A DNA stretch of 64,000 nucleotides. Source: Sedimentitalea sp041224545 (GTDB lineage: Bacteria > Pseudomonadota > Alphaproteobacteria > Rhodobacterales > Rhodobacteraceae). The position numbers were made by a program, and so were the translations under genes. The stretch is from the NCBI RefSeq assembly GCF_041224545.1, contig NZ_JBGFGP010000108.1, positions 76,469-140,468 of the forward strand, written 5' to 3'. The notes below the pieces were generated by a model that made no database searches, was not told where the DNA came from, and saw only the letters and a list, made by a program, of their open reading frames with translations. Below, one piece after another: positions 1 through 8,043 of the stretch (its first letter is position 1; every line of letters begins with the position of its first letter).

Positions 1-739
1 CCACGAAGAGCGCCGTCGCGATCACCGTGGCCAAGGCAAGTACGACCACGGAACCCGGAATACCCGCCACGCCGCCGCTGGTGGCAAGGGAATAGGTCGC
101 AAGCGCGATGATCAAAAGGAAGGTTCCGGCAAGGTCCAGTGACCTCACCGATGCGCGGGGACGCTCATCATCACGCCGGATCGTGAGGAGCGCCAGAACA
201 AGGGTCAGCCCGGAGAACCCCGCGAGAAGCCAGAACGCCAGCCGCCAATCGCTCCACGCCAGCACGAGACCACCCAGAGAGGGGCCGAGTGCGGTACCGA
301 CGGCGGACGTTGTCCCCAACAGGCCCATGACCCTTCCAAGCCTGCCGGGAGGCACCATGTCGCGCGTGATTGACAAGGGCAGCGCGATCAGGATCGCCCC
401 GCCAATCCCCTGAATCGCCCGCCACAGGATCAGCAACGCTAGGCTCGGGGCCGTCGCGCTCAGTATTGACCCGGCAACAAAGACGATCAGTCCCAGGATC
501 ATCACCCGGCGGTGGCCGAACAGGTCGCCAAGACGTCCGGCCGAGACGATGGTGACCGTCACCGCCATCAGATAGGCCAGCACAACCCACTGGGCCTCCG
601 ATACGGACACACCAAAATGGCGTGTCAGGGTGGGCAGCAGCACGGACGCGACGCTGATCCCGAGAGATGCGGTCAGCGACGCGGCGGCCAGCGCCAACAG
701 GACGGGAAACGGCGCGCGCGCCTCGGATATTGCAGACAT
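1..739 (-). CDS. MFS drug-efflux-type transporter (C-terminus cut by window edge)
   Basis: This is a multi-pass major facilitator protein that probably exports small molecules by proton antiport across the inner membrane. The visible 246 residues carry the family pattern: an N-terminal hydrophobic helix, the motif-A-like loop GRLGDLFGHRRVM between helices 2 and 3, and LLILWRAIQGIGGAILIALP in helix 4, typical of the DHA2 (14-helix) exporters. The ATG at 739 faces a MerR regulator on the other strand across 67 bases that contain a SoxR-like dyad, so expression is probably controlled by that regulator. The 3' part lies beyond base 1, so the full length is unknown. The substrate cannot be told from sequence. 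Confidence 0.85.
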   Translation of the reverse strand, partial: MSAISEARAPFPVLLALAAASLTASLGISVASVLLPTLTRHFGVSVSEAQWVVLAYLMAVTVTIVSAGRLGDLFGHRRVMILGLIVFVAGSILSATAPSLALLILWRAIQGIGGAILIALPLSITRDMVPPGRLGRVMGLLGTTSAVGTALGPSLGGLVLAWSDWRLAFWLLAGFSGLTLVLALLTIRRDDERPRASVRSLDLAGTFLLIIALATYSLATSGGVAGIPGSVVVLALATVIATALFV

Positions 740-768
740 GGTAGATCTCTTGCCTTCGTGGTCAGTGG

Positions 769-804
769 CAGATAGCCTGCCACTTCAAGTTAGCTTGAGG
801 TCAA
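769..804 (-). promoter_or_regulatory. SoxR/MerR-type operator-promoter for the MFS gene
   Basis: Bases 782-801 form a dyad, ACTTCAAGTTAGCTTGAGGT, close to the SoxR-box core CCTCAAGTTAACTTGAGG. On the minus strand a TTGACC (804-799) precedes it, followed by 19 bases and a weak -10 (CAGGCT, 779-774). The long 19-base spacer spanned by the dyad is the geometry of MerR-family activated promoters such as soxS. A further TATCTG lies at 774-769. The dyad and spacing are seen directly; regulation is inferred. Confidence 0.65.
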
Positions 805-806
805 CC

Positions 807-1217
807 ATGAAATTGCTCGATATCGGGGTCCTGTCGGAACAAAGCGGTGTCGCCCCCTCGACGCTGCGCTATTACGAGGAAATCGGACTGATCCAGTCGG
901 TCGGCCGGCACGGTTTGCGACGGCAATTCGATACGCAGGCGGTCATGCAACTCGCGCTGATCTCACTGGGCAAGATGGCCGGGTTCTCGCTCGAGGATAT
1001 CAAGGGCATGTTCGCCAGCGACGGAACGCCCCGATTGCCGCGCACCGAGTTGCTTCTGCGCGCCGACGCGCTCGAGCAGAAGATCCGCGATCTTACACGC
1101 TTGCGCGACGCCCTGCGGCACGTGGCGGATTGCCCTGCCGAAAACCACATGGACTGCCCCAAGTTCAAGCGCCTGATGAGCTTCGCCGCTCGCACGACCG
1201 CCAGACGCCGGACCTGA
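807..1217 (+). CDS. MerR-family transcriptional regulator
   Basis: This is a 136-residue regulator. The N-terminal winged helix-turn-helix is typical: LDIGVLSEQSGVAPSTLRYY, then EEIGL and a core ending near residue 70. A dimerising helix follows (about 78-105), and the C-terminus has two cysteines in CPAENHMDC. SoxR's four-cysteine 2Fe-2S cluster is absent, so despite the SoxR-like operator this is not a true SoxR; the two cysteines could still sense a thiol-reactive compound or metal. I chose the ATG at 807 because it starts the HTH directly; the reading frame is open upstream to 630. It is divergent from the MFS gene, which is its likely target. Confidence 0.85.
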   Translation: MKLLDIGVLSEQSGVAPSTLRYYEEIGLIQSVGRHGLRRQFDTQAVMQLALISLGKMAGFSLEDIKGMFASDGTPRLPRTELLLRADALEQKIRDLTRLRDALRHVADCPAENHMDCPKFKRLMSFAARTTARRRT

Positions 1218-1308
1218 GAGAAATTAGAAGTGCCCTTGCCGAGATATTATTATATTTTCCGTAACCCACTTCGATCCATATGTTGGTTGGTGAGACGAGG
1301 AAAAGGTC

Positions 1309-1431
1309 ATGTCGATCTTGTCCCGCAAAGAGTTCCACGATGAGTACGCCGCCTACGATTACGTAGAGGAACGGGTGTGGCCGCATGGCGTCAGGAAGAC
1401 CCGTTGTTACATACATAGCACAGGGTTCTGA
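1309..1431 (+). pseudogene. IS1595-like transposase N-terminal remnant
   Basis: A 40-residue frame beginning MSILSRKEFHDEYAAYDYVE and continuing to VWPHG resembles the extreme N-terminus of IS1595-superfamily transposases. In those proteins FH(D/N)EEAA…VE…VWPxGPxCPHC leads into a zinc ribbon. Here the CPHC ribbon and the whole DDE-type catalytic domain are missing; the frame ends at 1431 after an unrelated tail. It is therefore a decayed stub. I saw no clear terminal inverted repeats around it. The sequence from 1432 to 1531 contains no recognisable gene. Confidence 0.55.
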
Positions 1432-1531
1432 GTCTCGTGGACCCGCAACCACTGGCCGCGCCATTCATGGACGGTAGGGCGCTGATCCGCGAGTCCGTTA
1501 CCGAGAGTGGCTTGGGCAATCGCGTTTTCAT

Positions 1532-2377
1532 TTAGGCGTTTGAGCCGAGCGTTTCGACCTGGCGGCTTTCGCGCATCATCAGCAGGGCGCCGGTCAGGAA
1601 GCAGAGCGCGCCGAAGAACAGGTGAATGTTGGCAAGGTCTGCAACCCAGCCGGGCTCGGGTCCCTTGGGGATATATGCCAGCAGCCCCGCCACCATGAAA
1701 AAGATGCAACCCAGGAGATTGATGAACACGATCTGCCAGTCGAGGTCACGCGGTCTCCACGACCAGTAGGCATGGCCGGTTTCCACGAAGGCCAGATAGC
1801 CGGATAACAGGAACAGCACCGATCCGATCATGCCCGGAAGCCATATCGTCAAATCCTGAAGATACCAGCCATCCACCGGGTTGATCGCGTCGAAGGTATT
1901 GAAGTTGAACGCAATCGTACCGGCAAACTGGGTAATTGTGCTGAGCCAGCCCGGATCATGCGGACGCCAGCCCAGCAGGTGCACGCGACGCGGCGGCCCG
2001 GGTGCGTCTTTTGAAAACTCTGTCGCGTTTGCGGCCTGAAAGTTCTGCAGGAAACCAGCAATCGTGAACGGAATCGACCCGAGGAAGAACATGCGCGCAA
2101 TCTGCACCGGAGCGAGTGAATACGGCAAGACAGACAACAGCGCCCCCAACATGAACAGGAGCGAGCCCACACTGAAACACAGCCCGGTCCACCAGTTATA
2201 CGCGGCCCGTTGCCAGACCGGCACATCTGTCTGATCCGGATGGCGAGACAGGCCCTTGCGGTGCTGCCTTGCCCGCCAGCGCACACCTGCCCCGTGGTGC
2301 CGGTAGGTGCGCAGGGTGATGAAAGGCCCCGCGCCCTTGGCCGTTTCGCCGGGCAAGGTTTCACGATCGGTCATCCC
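1532..2377 (-). CDS. multi-pass membrane protein linked to glutamate decarboxylase
   Basis: This is a 281-residue inner-membrane protein with a charged N-terminal tail of about 75 residues and then roughly six hydrophobic segments (for example GLCFSVGSLLFMLGALLSVL and DLTIWLPGMIGSVLFLLSGY). It distantly recalls YrhK-type membrane domains, but I cannot assign a family firmly. It starts 31 bases after the gadB stop and is on the same strand, so the two are probably co-transcribed. In classical acid-resistance loci the partner of GadB is the GadC antiporter; this protein is too short and lacks APC-type features, so it is not GadC. The start at 2377 (MTDRETLPGE) is preferred to an upstream ATG at 2440 that would overlap gadB. 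Confidence 0.6.
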   Translation of the reverse strand, partial: GMTDRETLPGETAKGAGPFITLRTYRHHGAGVRWRARQHRKGLSRHPDQTDVPVWQRAAYNWWTGLCFSVGSLLFMLGALLSVLPYSLAPVQIARMFFLGSIPFTIAGFLQNFQAANATEFSKDAPGPPRRVHLLGWRPHDPGWLSTITQFAGTIAFNFNTFDAINPVDGWYLQDLTIWLPGMIGSVLFLLSGYLAFVETGHAYWSWRPRDLDWQIVFINLLGCIFFMVAGLLAYIPKGPEPGWVADLANIHLFFGALCFLTGALLMMRESRQVETLGSNA

Positions 2378-2408
2378 ACACCCGGGTTCGGGACGCGCAC
2401 GGGACGGA

Positions 2409-3788
2409 TCAATGGTGGAACCCGCTGGCTTCGTCACCACCCAATGGAACCCGGGCGGGATGCTTGTCCAGATGAGCGAGCGCGCGTTTCATATCCGCGA
2501 TCAGCAGTGCGCAGAGGTCGCGGCTGACGCCGTTGCGGACGAGAATGCGCTGGATCGCCTGTTCCTCGCAATGCGCGGGCAGGGTATAGGCTGGCACCTG
2601 CCATCCCCGCACGCGCAGACGATCGGCCAGATCAAACAGGCTGAAGCCGTGGTCGATGCCGTCTTTCAGTTTCCACGACACCGCCGGAATACCCCGGCCA
2701 CGATCACCGTCGAACACGATCTCGAACGGACCCATCGCGCTGATCTCATTCGCGAGAAAGCGGGCCGAGTCGTAGCAGGCGCCATGAACCTTGCGGTATC
2801 CTTCGCGTCCAAGACGCAGGAAATTGTAGTATTGGCAGGCGATCTGACCGCCCGGTCGCGAGAAGTTCAGCGCGATGTCCTTCATGTTTCCACCAAGGTA
2901 ATTCACCCAGAAAATCATGTTCTCGGGCAGGTCACGCTCCTCGCGCCACATGACCCAGCCAACCCCGAGCGGCGCCAGCCCGAATTTGTGACCGGACGCA
3001 TTGATCGAGCGGACGCGCGGCAGGCGAAAGTCCCATTCCAGATCGGGCGCACAAAACGGAGCGAGAAACCCCCCGCTTGCACCATCGACATGGATCGGTA
3101 TGTCGAGCCCGGTGTCCTGTTCAAACCGATCCAGCGCGTCACTGACCGCCTTCACCGGTTCGTATTCGCCGGTAAAGGTCACACCGAGTGTCGGCACGAC
3201 GCCGATGGTGTTTTCATCGCAATATTTCAGCGCCTCTTCCGGTGTCATCAGCAAACGGCCGTTTTCCATCGGGATCTCGCGATGTTCGACATCCCAATAG
3301 CGGGTGAATTTGTGCCAGCAGACCTGAACCGGTCCGGTCACGAGGTTGGGTTTGTCGATCGGTTTTCCCTCGGCCTTGCGCCGGGCTTCCCAGCGGCGCT
3401 TCATCGCCAGCCCGCCCAGCATCGCGGCCTCGCTTGACCCGGTGGTTGAACATCCGGTCGGGTTTCCCGCCGGCGCATGCCACAGGTCGGCCAGCATCCG
3501 AACGCAACGCGCCTCGATCTCGGCGGTCTGCGGATACTCGTCCTTGTCGATCATGTTCTTGTCGATGCAGGCATCCATCAGCTTGTGGATTTCCGGCTCT
3601 TCCCACGTCTGGCAAAATGTCGCGAGATTCTGCCGCGAATTCCCGTCCAGCATCAGCTCGTCGCGGATTGCCGCAAATACCCGACCGGGATCATTTTCCG
3701 CCGACGGAAATTCCGACTTCGGCAACGTCTGTGACAGGAGATTTGAACCATAGACTTCGTCATTCCGGTTCTCGGGGTGATCGTTCAT
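2409..3788 (-). CDS. gadB: glutamate decarboxylase
   Basis: This is a PLP-dependent enzyme that converts L-glutamate to GABA and CO2 while consuming a proton. The 459-residue length matches the family (about 466 in E. coli). The PLP lysine is Lys268 in NASGHKFGLAPLG, and the cofactor aspartate lies upstream in IPIHVDGASGGF. CSTTGSSEAAMLGG and the substrate loop around VWNYLG-like FWVNYLGGNMKDI are also present. The start has an acceptable upstream GGAG. It is followed by a membrane protein gene in the same direction; no glutamate/GABA antiporter is visible. Likely roles are acid stress or GABA metabolism, which the context does not resolve. Confidence 0.93.
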   Translation of the reverse strand: MNDHPENRNDEVYGSNLLSQTLPKSEFPSAENDPGRVFAAIRDELMLDGNSRQNLATFCQTWEEPEIHKLMDACIDKNMIDKDEYPQTAEIEARCVRMLADLWHAPAGNPTGCSTTGSSEAAMLGGLAMKRRWEARRKAEGKPIDKPNLVTGPVQVCWHKFTRYWDVEHREIPMENGRLLMTPEEALKYCDENTIGVVPTLGVTFTGEYEPVKAVSDALDRFEQDTGLDIPIHVDGASGGFLAPFCAPDLEWDFRLPRVRSINASGHKFGLAPLGVGWVMWREERDLPENMIFWVNYLGGNMKDIALNFSRPGGQIACQYYNFLRLGREGYRKVHGACYDSARFLANEISAMGPFEIVFDGDRGRGIPAVSWKLKDGIDHGFSLFDLADRLRVRGWQVPAYTLPAHCEEQAIQRILVRNGVSRDLCALLIADMKRALAHLDKHPARVPLGGDEASGFHH

Positions 3789-3990
3789 TTTGAACTCCGG
3801 GTATTATTGCGTGTTTCAGCGGGCCAGCGACAATGGCGCATGACCTCCATTACGGTATTGATCACGCGAATTTCGCCCATAGGTATATTCAATTGCACCC
3901 AGTTCGTCACGGCTTGTCACGAGCTTGGCTCAGCATACGAATCCAGCCGATACCAGTCGCGTCGAGGGCGATGGAGAAAGGCTCACATCA

Positions 3991-5022
3991 TCAAACGGCA
4001 GGGTCAAACATCTGACAGAGCGGTGCCCGGCCTCTTTTACGCTGCAACTCATAATGTCCAAGCGGTGTCCAGCCGACCAGCGCGGTTTCTTCGCTGTCGC
4101 TGCGAAAGGCGGCGCGCAGGGCCGTTTCAAACCCCCGCCGATCCTTCTTGGGCATCGGGGCGAGATCGAGCGTGATCTGTCCACCGAGCCCGCGCAGGCG
4201 CAAGGCACGCGGCAGGGCCTTGGCGCAGGCCAGGTTGGCCTTGATGCCAGCGGCGAGCGACGTGTCGGGACCGGTATTCACATCGACGGCAATCAGCGCG
4301 CGTGTCGGCTCGATGAACATGCGGCCACCGCCTGGCAACGGCTCTGCCGTTCCCCTTGCGAGATCAATCGCGTCAAGCACGCCGTGCGCTGCAAATCCCT
4401 CTGACTCGGTGATAATCTCGGCCGAATCGGTCCAGTCGCGCCAAGCGAGCAGATGCGGACCATCGCCGTCGAGCAGGGTTTCGGCCTCGCTTCCGGTGTC
4501 GCGGAGCACATCCTGAGCGAGGCCCGCCATGCGCGCGATGTCATCGGCGATTTCGTCCTCGTTTGCTCCGGCGCAGGACGACCGCAGAATCAGCCCATAA
4601 GACGCGTCGCCGAGCGTGTCATGCGCGATTTCGAGCAGACGGTCGCGCTCCGCTTCGTCACGAATGCTGCGTGAAAGGTTCAGACCCGGCGCGTCGGGGG
4701 TAATGATCGCGTAGCGGCTCTTGAAAAGCAGCTTCTGCGTCACCGGAATCGCCTTGCCCGGTTCGGCATAGCCCGTCACCTGCACCAGCAGCGACTGCCC
4801 CGGCGCGAGCCCCCTGACCTGACGCAGAAAGGCAGAGCCGTCCGGCGTTGTCAGGAACATGCCACCCTGCCCCTTGACCGGGCGATCCGCGCGGGCGCGA
4901 TAGATTGTTCCCGGTGCGGGCGCGTCGCTTTCGATCAGCAGATCGTCAAGCTGTCCGTCGACCATGAGCGCGGCGGCTTCCCGGCCTTCCAGATGGTCCA
5001 GAATGATACAACGCCGCTTCAT
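3991..5022 (-). CDS. short RNase E/G-family ribonuclease
   Basis: This 343-residue protein is related to RNase E/G. The catalytic core is recognisable: IAVDVNTGPDTS carries the first metal-binding aspartate and GGQITLDLAPM the second (canonical form GGxIVxDFxxM). The zinc-link CPxCxGxG that follows in full-length RNase G/E is missing, and the N-terminal S1-like part is short. This compact form is common next to maf and infA in Rhodobacteraceae. Its start overlaps the maf stop (ATGA at 5022-5019), so translation is coupled. It probably processes rRNA or mRNA 5' ends, but the reduced domain set makes the exact activity uncertain. Confidence 0.85.
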   Translation of the reverse strand: MKRRCIILDHLEGREAAALMVDGQLDDLLIESDAPAPGTIYRARADRPVKGQGGMFLTTPDGSAFLRQVRGLAPGQSLLVQVTGYAEPGKAIPVTQKLLFKSRYAIITPDAPGLNLSRSIRDEAERDRLLEIAHDTLGDASYGLILRSSCAGANEDEIADDIARMAGLAQDVLRDTGSEAETLLDGDGPHLLAWRDWTDSAEIITESEGFAAHGVLDAIDLARGTAEPLPGGGRMFIEPTRALIAVDVNTGPDTSLAAGIKANLACAKALPRALRLRGLGGQITLDLAPMPKKDRRGFETALRAAFRSDSEETALVGWTPLGHYELQRKRGRAPLCQMFDPAV

Positions 5023-5597
5023 GTCGGATCCGCACCCCGCATGACGCCCATGCTTTGCAGAAGCCCTGCGGTCTCAGCGAGCGGCAGGCCTACGATCCCT
5101 GTGAACGACCCGCTGATCCACGGGATAAAAGCCCCCGCAGGCCCCTGGATGCCGTATGCGCCGGCCTTGCCTTGCCAATCATTGGTCGCGAGATAGGCAT
5201 TGAGATCACCATCCGACAGGCGCTTCATTCGCACCGTGCTGACCACGTCGGTTTCGCGGATTTCATCACCCCGGCGCACGGCGACCGCGGTGATGACGCG
5301 ATGCCGTCGGCCGGAAAGGGCCAGCAGAAACTCGGCCGCCTCACCTGCGTTTGCAGGCTTGCCCAATATGCGACGCCCGAGCGCCACGGTCGTATCGGCA
5401 CAGAGCACGACATCGTCTGCTTCGGCCGATACGGCAGCGACCTTTTCCCGGGCGATACGCGCACAGTAAGGACGAGGCAGCTCGCCCCTGCGCGGGTCTT
5501 CGTCGATCTCGGGCGGGCGTATCGCATCCGGTGTCAACCCAAGCTGCGCCAGCAGGTCCAGCCTCCGGGGGCTGCCCGATCCGAGAATGAACGCCAT
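5019..5597 (-). CDS. maf: Maf-family nucleoside triphosphate pyrophosphatase
   Basis: A 192-residue house-cleaning enzyme that hydrolyses non-canonical or excess nucleoside triphosphates (dTTP/UTP type) to monophosphates. The hallmark N-terminus FILGSGSPRRLDLLAQLG, the catalytic-base region VLCADTTVALG and the C-terminal GAYGIQGPAGAFI loop are all present. It is sandwiched between infA (10-base gap) and the RNase E/G gene (4-base overlap), a conserved operon order. The length is normal for the family. Confidence 0.95.
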   Translation of the reverse strand: MAFILGSGSPRRLDLLAQLGLTPDAIRPPEIDEDPRRGELPRPYCARIAREKVAAVSAEADDVVLCADTTVALGRRILGKPANAGEAAEFLLALSGRRHRVITAVAVRRGDEIRETDVVSTVRMKRLSDGDLNAYLATNDWQGKAGAYGIQGPAGAFIPWISGSFTGIVGLPLAETAGLLQSMGVMRGADPT

Positions 5598-5607
5598 TAA
5601 TCTGGCG

Positions 5608-5826
5608 TTACTTAAAGCGATAGTTGATCCGACCCTTGGTCAGATCATAGGGCGTCATCTCGACCTGCACCTTGTCGCCGGCAAGGACACGGATGCGGTT
5701 CTTGCGCATCTTTCCCGCCGTATGTGCGATGATTTCATGGCCGTTCTCAAGTTCGACCCGAAATGTCGCATTTGGCAGGAGTTCCTTCACGACACCGGGG
5801 AATTCGAGGATATCTTCCTTGGCCAT
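5608..5826 (-). CDS. infA: translation initiation factor IF-1
   Basis: A 72-residue single S1/OB-fold protein that binds the 30S A site during initiation. MAKEDILEFPGVVKELLPNA begins the protein, followed by VELENGHEIIAHTAGKMRKN and RIRVLAGDKVQVEMTPYDL, with the usual GRINYRFK end. It is first in the infA-maf-RNase operon. IF-1 is normally an essential chromosomal gene, which bears on what replicon this window comes from. Confidence 0.98.
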   Translation of the reverse strand: MAKEDILEFPGVVKELLPNATFRVELENGHEIIAHTAGKMRKNRIRVLAGDKVQVEMTPYDLTKGRINYRFK

Positions 5827-6212
5827 GTTGTCTCCATAGTGATGGGTCCCGCCAAAAGGCAGGGCGTGCGGCTAGATGATGCTTTTCAAGTGGTTTTTCA
5901 AGCGCTCAATCCGGAATGGCGCGGATTTGTGACCGAATTGAAACGTGCTTTCGCAAAAAGCCGAGTTCCGTGAGTGGGATTTACCCAACGGAATGCGTCA
6001 TGCGCGGCGAGATAGGCCGTTGCCTGCGAATCATGTCTGTCTTCTCTCGGACATTGCCTGGGGCGCGGACAGTGAGCGTGCCCCTGTCCGATGCGGTCCC
6101 TGCTCCGGCCCGTCCTGATCCGTGCCCCTGAATCACAAAGCAATCACAAAGCGAGGTTGGCATTTTCCATCGGGTGCGCCACCTTGCCTGAGATCAACCA
6201 AAGGACATGCCC
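5827..6212. other. intergenic region upstream of infA and mscS-like gene
   Basis: Divergent promoters for infA (minus) and the BON-MscS gene (plus) must lie here. I see no convincing gene: the short frames lack ribosome-binding sites and family resemblance. An AAAGGA at 6200-6205 is correctly spaced for the ATG at 6213. Confidence 0.5.
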
Positions 6213-7520
6213 ATGCGCGTTCTGATGCTCTGCCTTGTCGTGCTGCTTCCCGATCTGCTCGTGGCGCAGACCGATCAACCGAACGGCCCGATCCCGATCG
6301 AAAACAGTGCGGCGCAAGACGCCGCCATCGCCAATCGCATTCGCACCATCTTCGCGGAACTGGATGGTTTCGAAGATGTCACGGTGACGGTCACGTCGGG
6401 GATCGTCACCTTGCGCGGAAATACGCTGGACAGCGACGCCGCCCAACGCCTCACGACGCTGGTCAGTCGCGTTGACGGGGTTGTCGCGATCGAAAATGAC
6501 ATCACCGAGACAACCGATGTCGTCGAACGCCTGAACCCGGCCCTCCTGCGTTTCAAGGAGCGCCTGCAACAGGCGATCGCCTTCCTGCCCCTGCTGGTGA
6601 TCGCCATCGGGGTGTTTGCCCTCGTGTTTCTGGTGGGTATCCTCCTTGCGCGTATGCGACAACCCTGGGACCGGTTGGCGCCAAACGCCTTCATCGCGGA
6701 TATCTACCGACAGATCGTGCGGCTCGTGTTCGCTGTGGCAGGGCTCGTGATCGCGCTCGATATCATGGGCGCGGCAGCACTCTTGTCGACGATCCTCGGC
6801 GCGGCCGGGATCGTCGGTCTGGCCATCGGTTTCGCAGTGCGGGACACGGTCGAGAATTTCATCGCATCTATCCTGCTGTCGATACGCCAACCTTTCCGCC
6901 CCAACGACACCGTCGAGATCGAGGGCGACATCGGCAAGGTGATCCGGCTGACCAGCCGCGCGACGATCCTGCTCAGCTTTGACGGCAATCATATCCGCAT
7001 TCCCAATGCGACCGTGTTCAAGAGCCGGATCGTGAACTACACGCGCAACGACGAACGCAGATTTCTCTTCGAACTCGGTGTCGCACCCGACACCGATCTG
7101 GCGCAGGCCTGTCAACTCGCCCTCGAAACCGTCAAGTCGCTGCCTTTCGTGCTGGAGACCCCCGCCGCTTCGGTCTGGATCGAGACCGTGGGCGACAGTA
7201 CGATCATCCTGCAGATCACCGCGTGGATCCTGCAAAACGATGCCTCCTTCGCGCTCGCCCGCGGAGAAGCGATCCGAAAGACCATGCTGGCCTTCGACGC
7301 CGCAGGAATATCGATGCCGGAACCGGGAATGCGCGTACTGCTCCCGGATACCGGTGGCGATTCGCAGCAGGATCGCCCGCAAAAGGCCGTCACGCTGGCT
7401 GACCCCGGGACGCAGGACGTCGCGACGACAGCCGACAGCGATCTCGACCAAATCGTCACCGAAGAACGCCTTTCCCTGCAAGCCGCCGACCTGCTGACAA
7501 CCGAAGCGCCCGAAGAATAG
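6213..7520 (+). CDS. BON-domain MscS-family mechanosensitive channel
   Basis: A 435-residue membrane channel. A signal-like hydrophobic stretch (LMLCLVVLLPDLLVA) leads to a periplasmic BON domain (about residues 35-105, GIVTLRGNTLDSDAAQRL). Transmembrane helices follow, and then the MscS pore and beta domain: ILGAAGIVGLAIGFAVRDTV lines the pore and RQPFRPNDTVEIEGDIG opens the beta domain. The C-terminal extension (about 65 residues) is acidic and low in structure. It probably opens on hypo-osmotic shock and releases solutes; the BON domain may anchor it to lipid or the envelope. The ATG at 6213 is favoured over 6207 because AAAGGA lies 7 bases upstream. Confidence 0.88.
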   Translation: MRVLMLCLVVLLPDLLVAQTDQPNGPIPIENSAAQDAAIANRIRTIFAELDGFEDVTVTVTSGIVTLRGNTLDSDAAQRLTTLVSRVDGVVAIENDITETTDVVERLNPALLRFKERLQQAIAFLPLLVIAIGVFALVFLVGILLARMRQPWDRLAPNAFIADIYRQIVRLVFAVAGLVIALDIMGAAALLSTILGAAGIVGLAIGFAVRDTVENFIASILLSIRQPFRPNDTVEIEGDIGKVIRLTSRATILLSFDGNHIRIPNATVFKSRIVNYTRNDERRFLFELGVAPDTDLAQACQLALETVKSLPFVLETPAASVWIETVGDSTIILQITAWILQNDASFALARGEAIRKTMLAFDAAGISMPEPGMRVLLPDTGGDSQQDRPQKAVTLADPGTQDVATTADSDLDQIVTEERLSLQAADLLTTEAPEE

Positions 7521-7584
7521 ATGCATTTTGACAAATCGGGTCTTGCACCGCCCGCCTCGGCAGCTTAATTAGCCGCTCACCGTT

Positions 7585-7658
7585 GGGGTGTAGCCAAGTG
7601 GTAAGGCAGCGGTTTTTGGTACCGTGTATCGTAGGTTCGAATCCTACCACCCCAGCCA
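7585..7658 (+). tRNA. tRNA-Gln (anticodon TTG)
   Basis: A full cloverleaf can be drawn: acceptor TGGGGTG paired with CACCCCA, D-arm with GCCAAGTGGTAAGGC, anticodon stem CGGT/ACCG around loop TTTTGGT (anticodon TTG), and T-arm GTAGG-TTCGAAT-CCTAC. Discriminator G and an encoded CCA end at 7658. A TTGACA -35-like hexamer is present at 7528-7533 but no clear -10 follows at normal spacing. Confidence 0.96.
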
Positions 7659-8043
7659 ACTTTCCGAACAGCACAGAGAAAAGAGACCATTCGGGCGGAT
7701 TTCGTGCGTGATGCGTCACACTCCAACAGATCTTTGACGCATGGCATTCACCACCGGACGCACTACGCGCTTCGCCAGCACAGTTGATGAGTGCATTTGA
7801 GATGCGCCCGTCGCGTCGGCCGAATAACGCGCGCCGAACGGTTCTTCCCGACAGGACGCGTGGGCGCAATACGTTGCGGTTTTGCCCGCTGCGTCCCTCG
7901 GCATGTCAATTCAGGGGATTGTCTCAGTGGAAACCAGGTAGGACATTGTAATCTTTATGTTCTTCTCATTGCTGCCAGGCTGTCACATATTGGTTTCAAA
8001 TCCTGACTAGTTACCGCCACAGCAACATACTGGAGCCAGGAAA
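7659..8043. other. intergenic region between tRNA-Gln and phoX
   Basis: No gene is recognised. The stretch should hold the phoX promoter. A CTGTCAC followed by ATAT at 7980-7990 resembles one half of a Pho box, but the second half is poor. AGCCAGGAAA immediately before 8044 supplies the ribosome-binding site. Confidence 0.4.

Noticed and set aside
3789..3990. Possible yacG (small zinc-finger protein), often found after the RNase E/G gene in this lineage
   Set aside because: No CxxC pairs or YacG-like frame were found on either strand in the gap.
7528..7571. TTGACA and TTAATT as a tRNA-Gln promoter
   Set aside because: The two hexamers are 32 bases apart, too far for a sigma70 promoter; only the -35-like element is recorded.
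7979..7997. Pho-box-like CTGTCAC…GGTTTC upstream of phoX
   Set aside because: Only the first half (CTGTCAC) matches the CTGTCAT repeat; the second half fits in too few positions.
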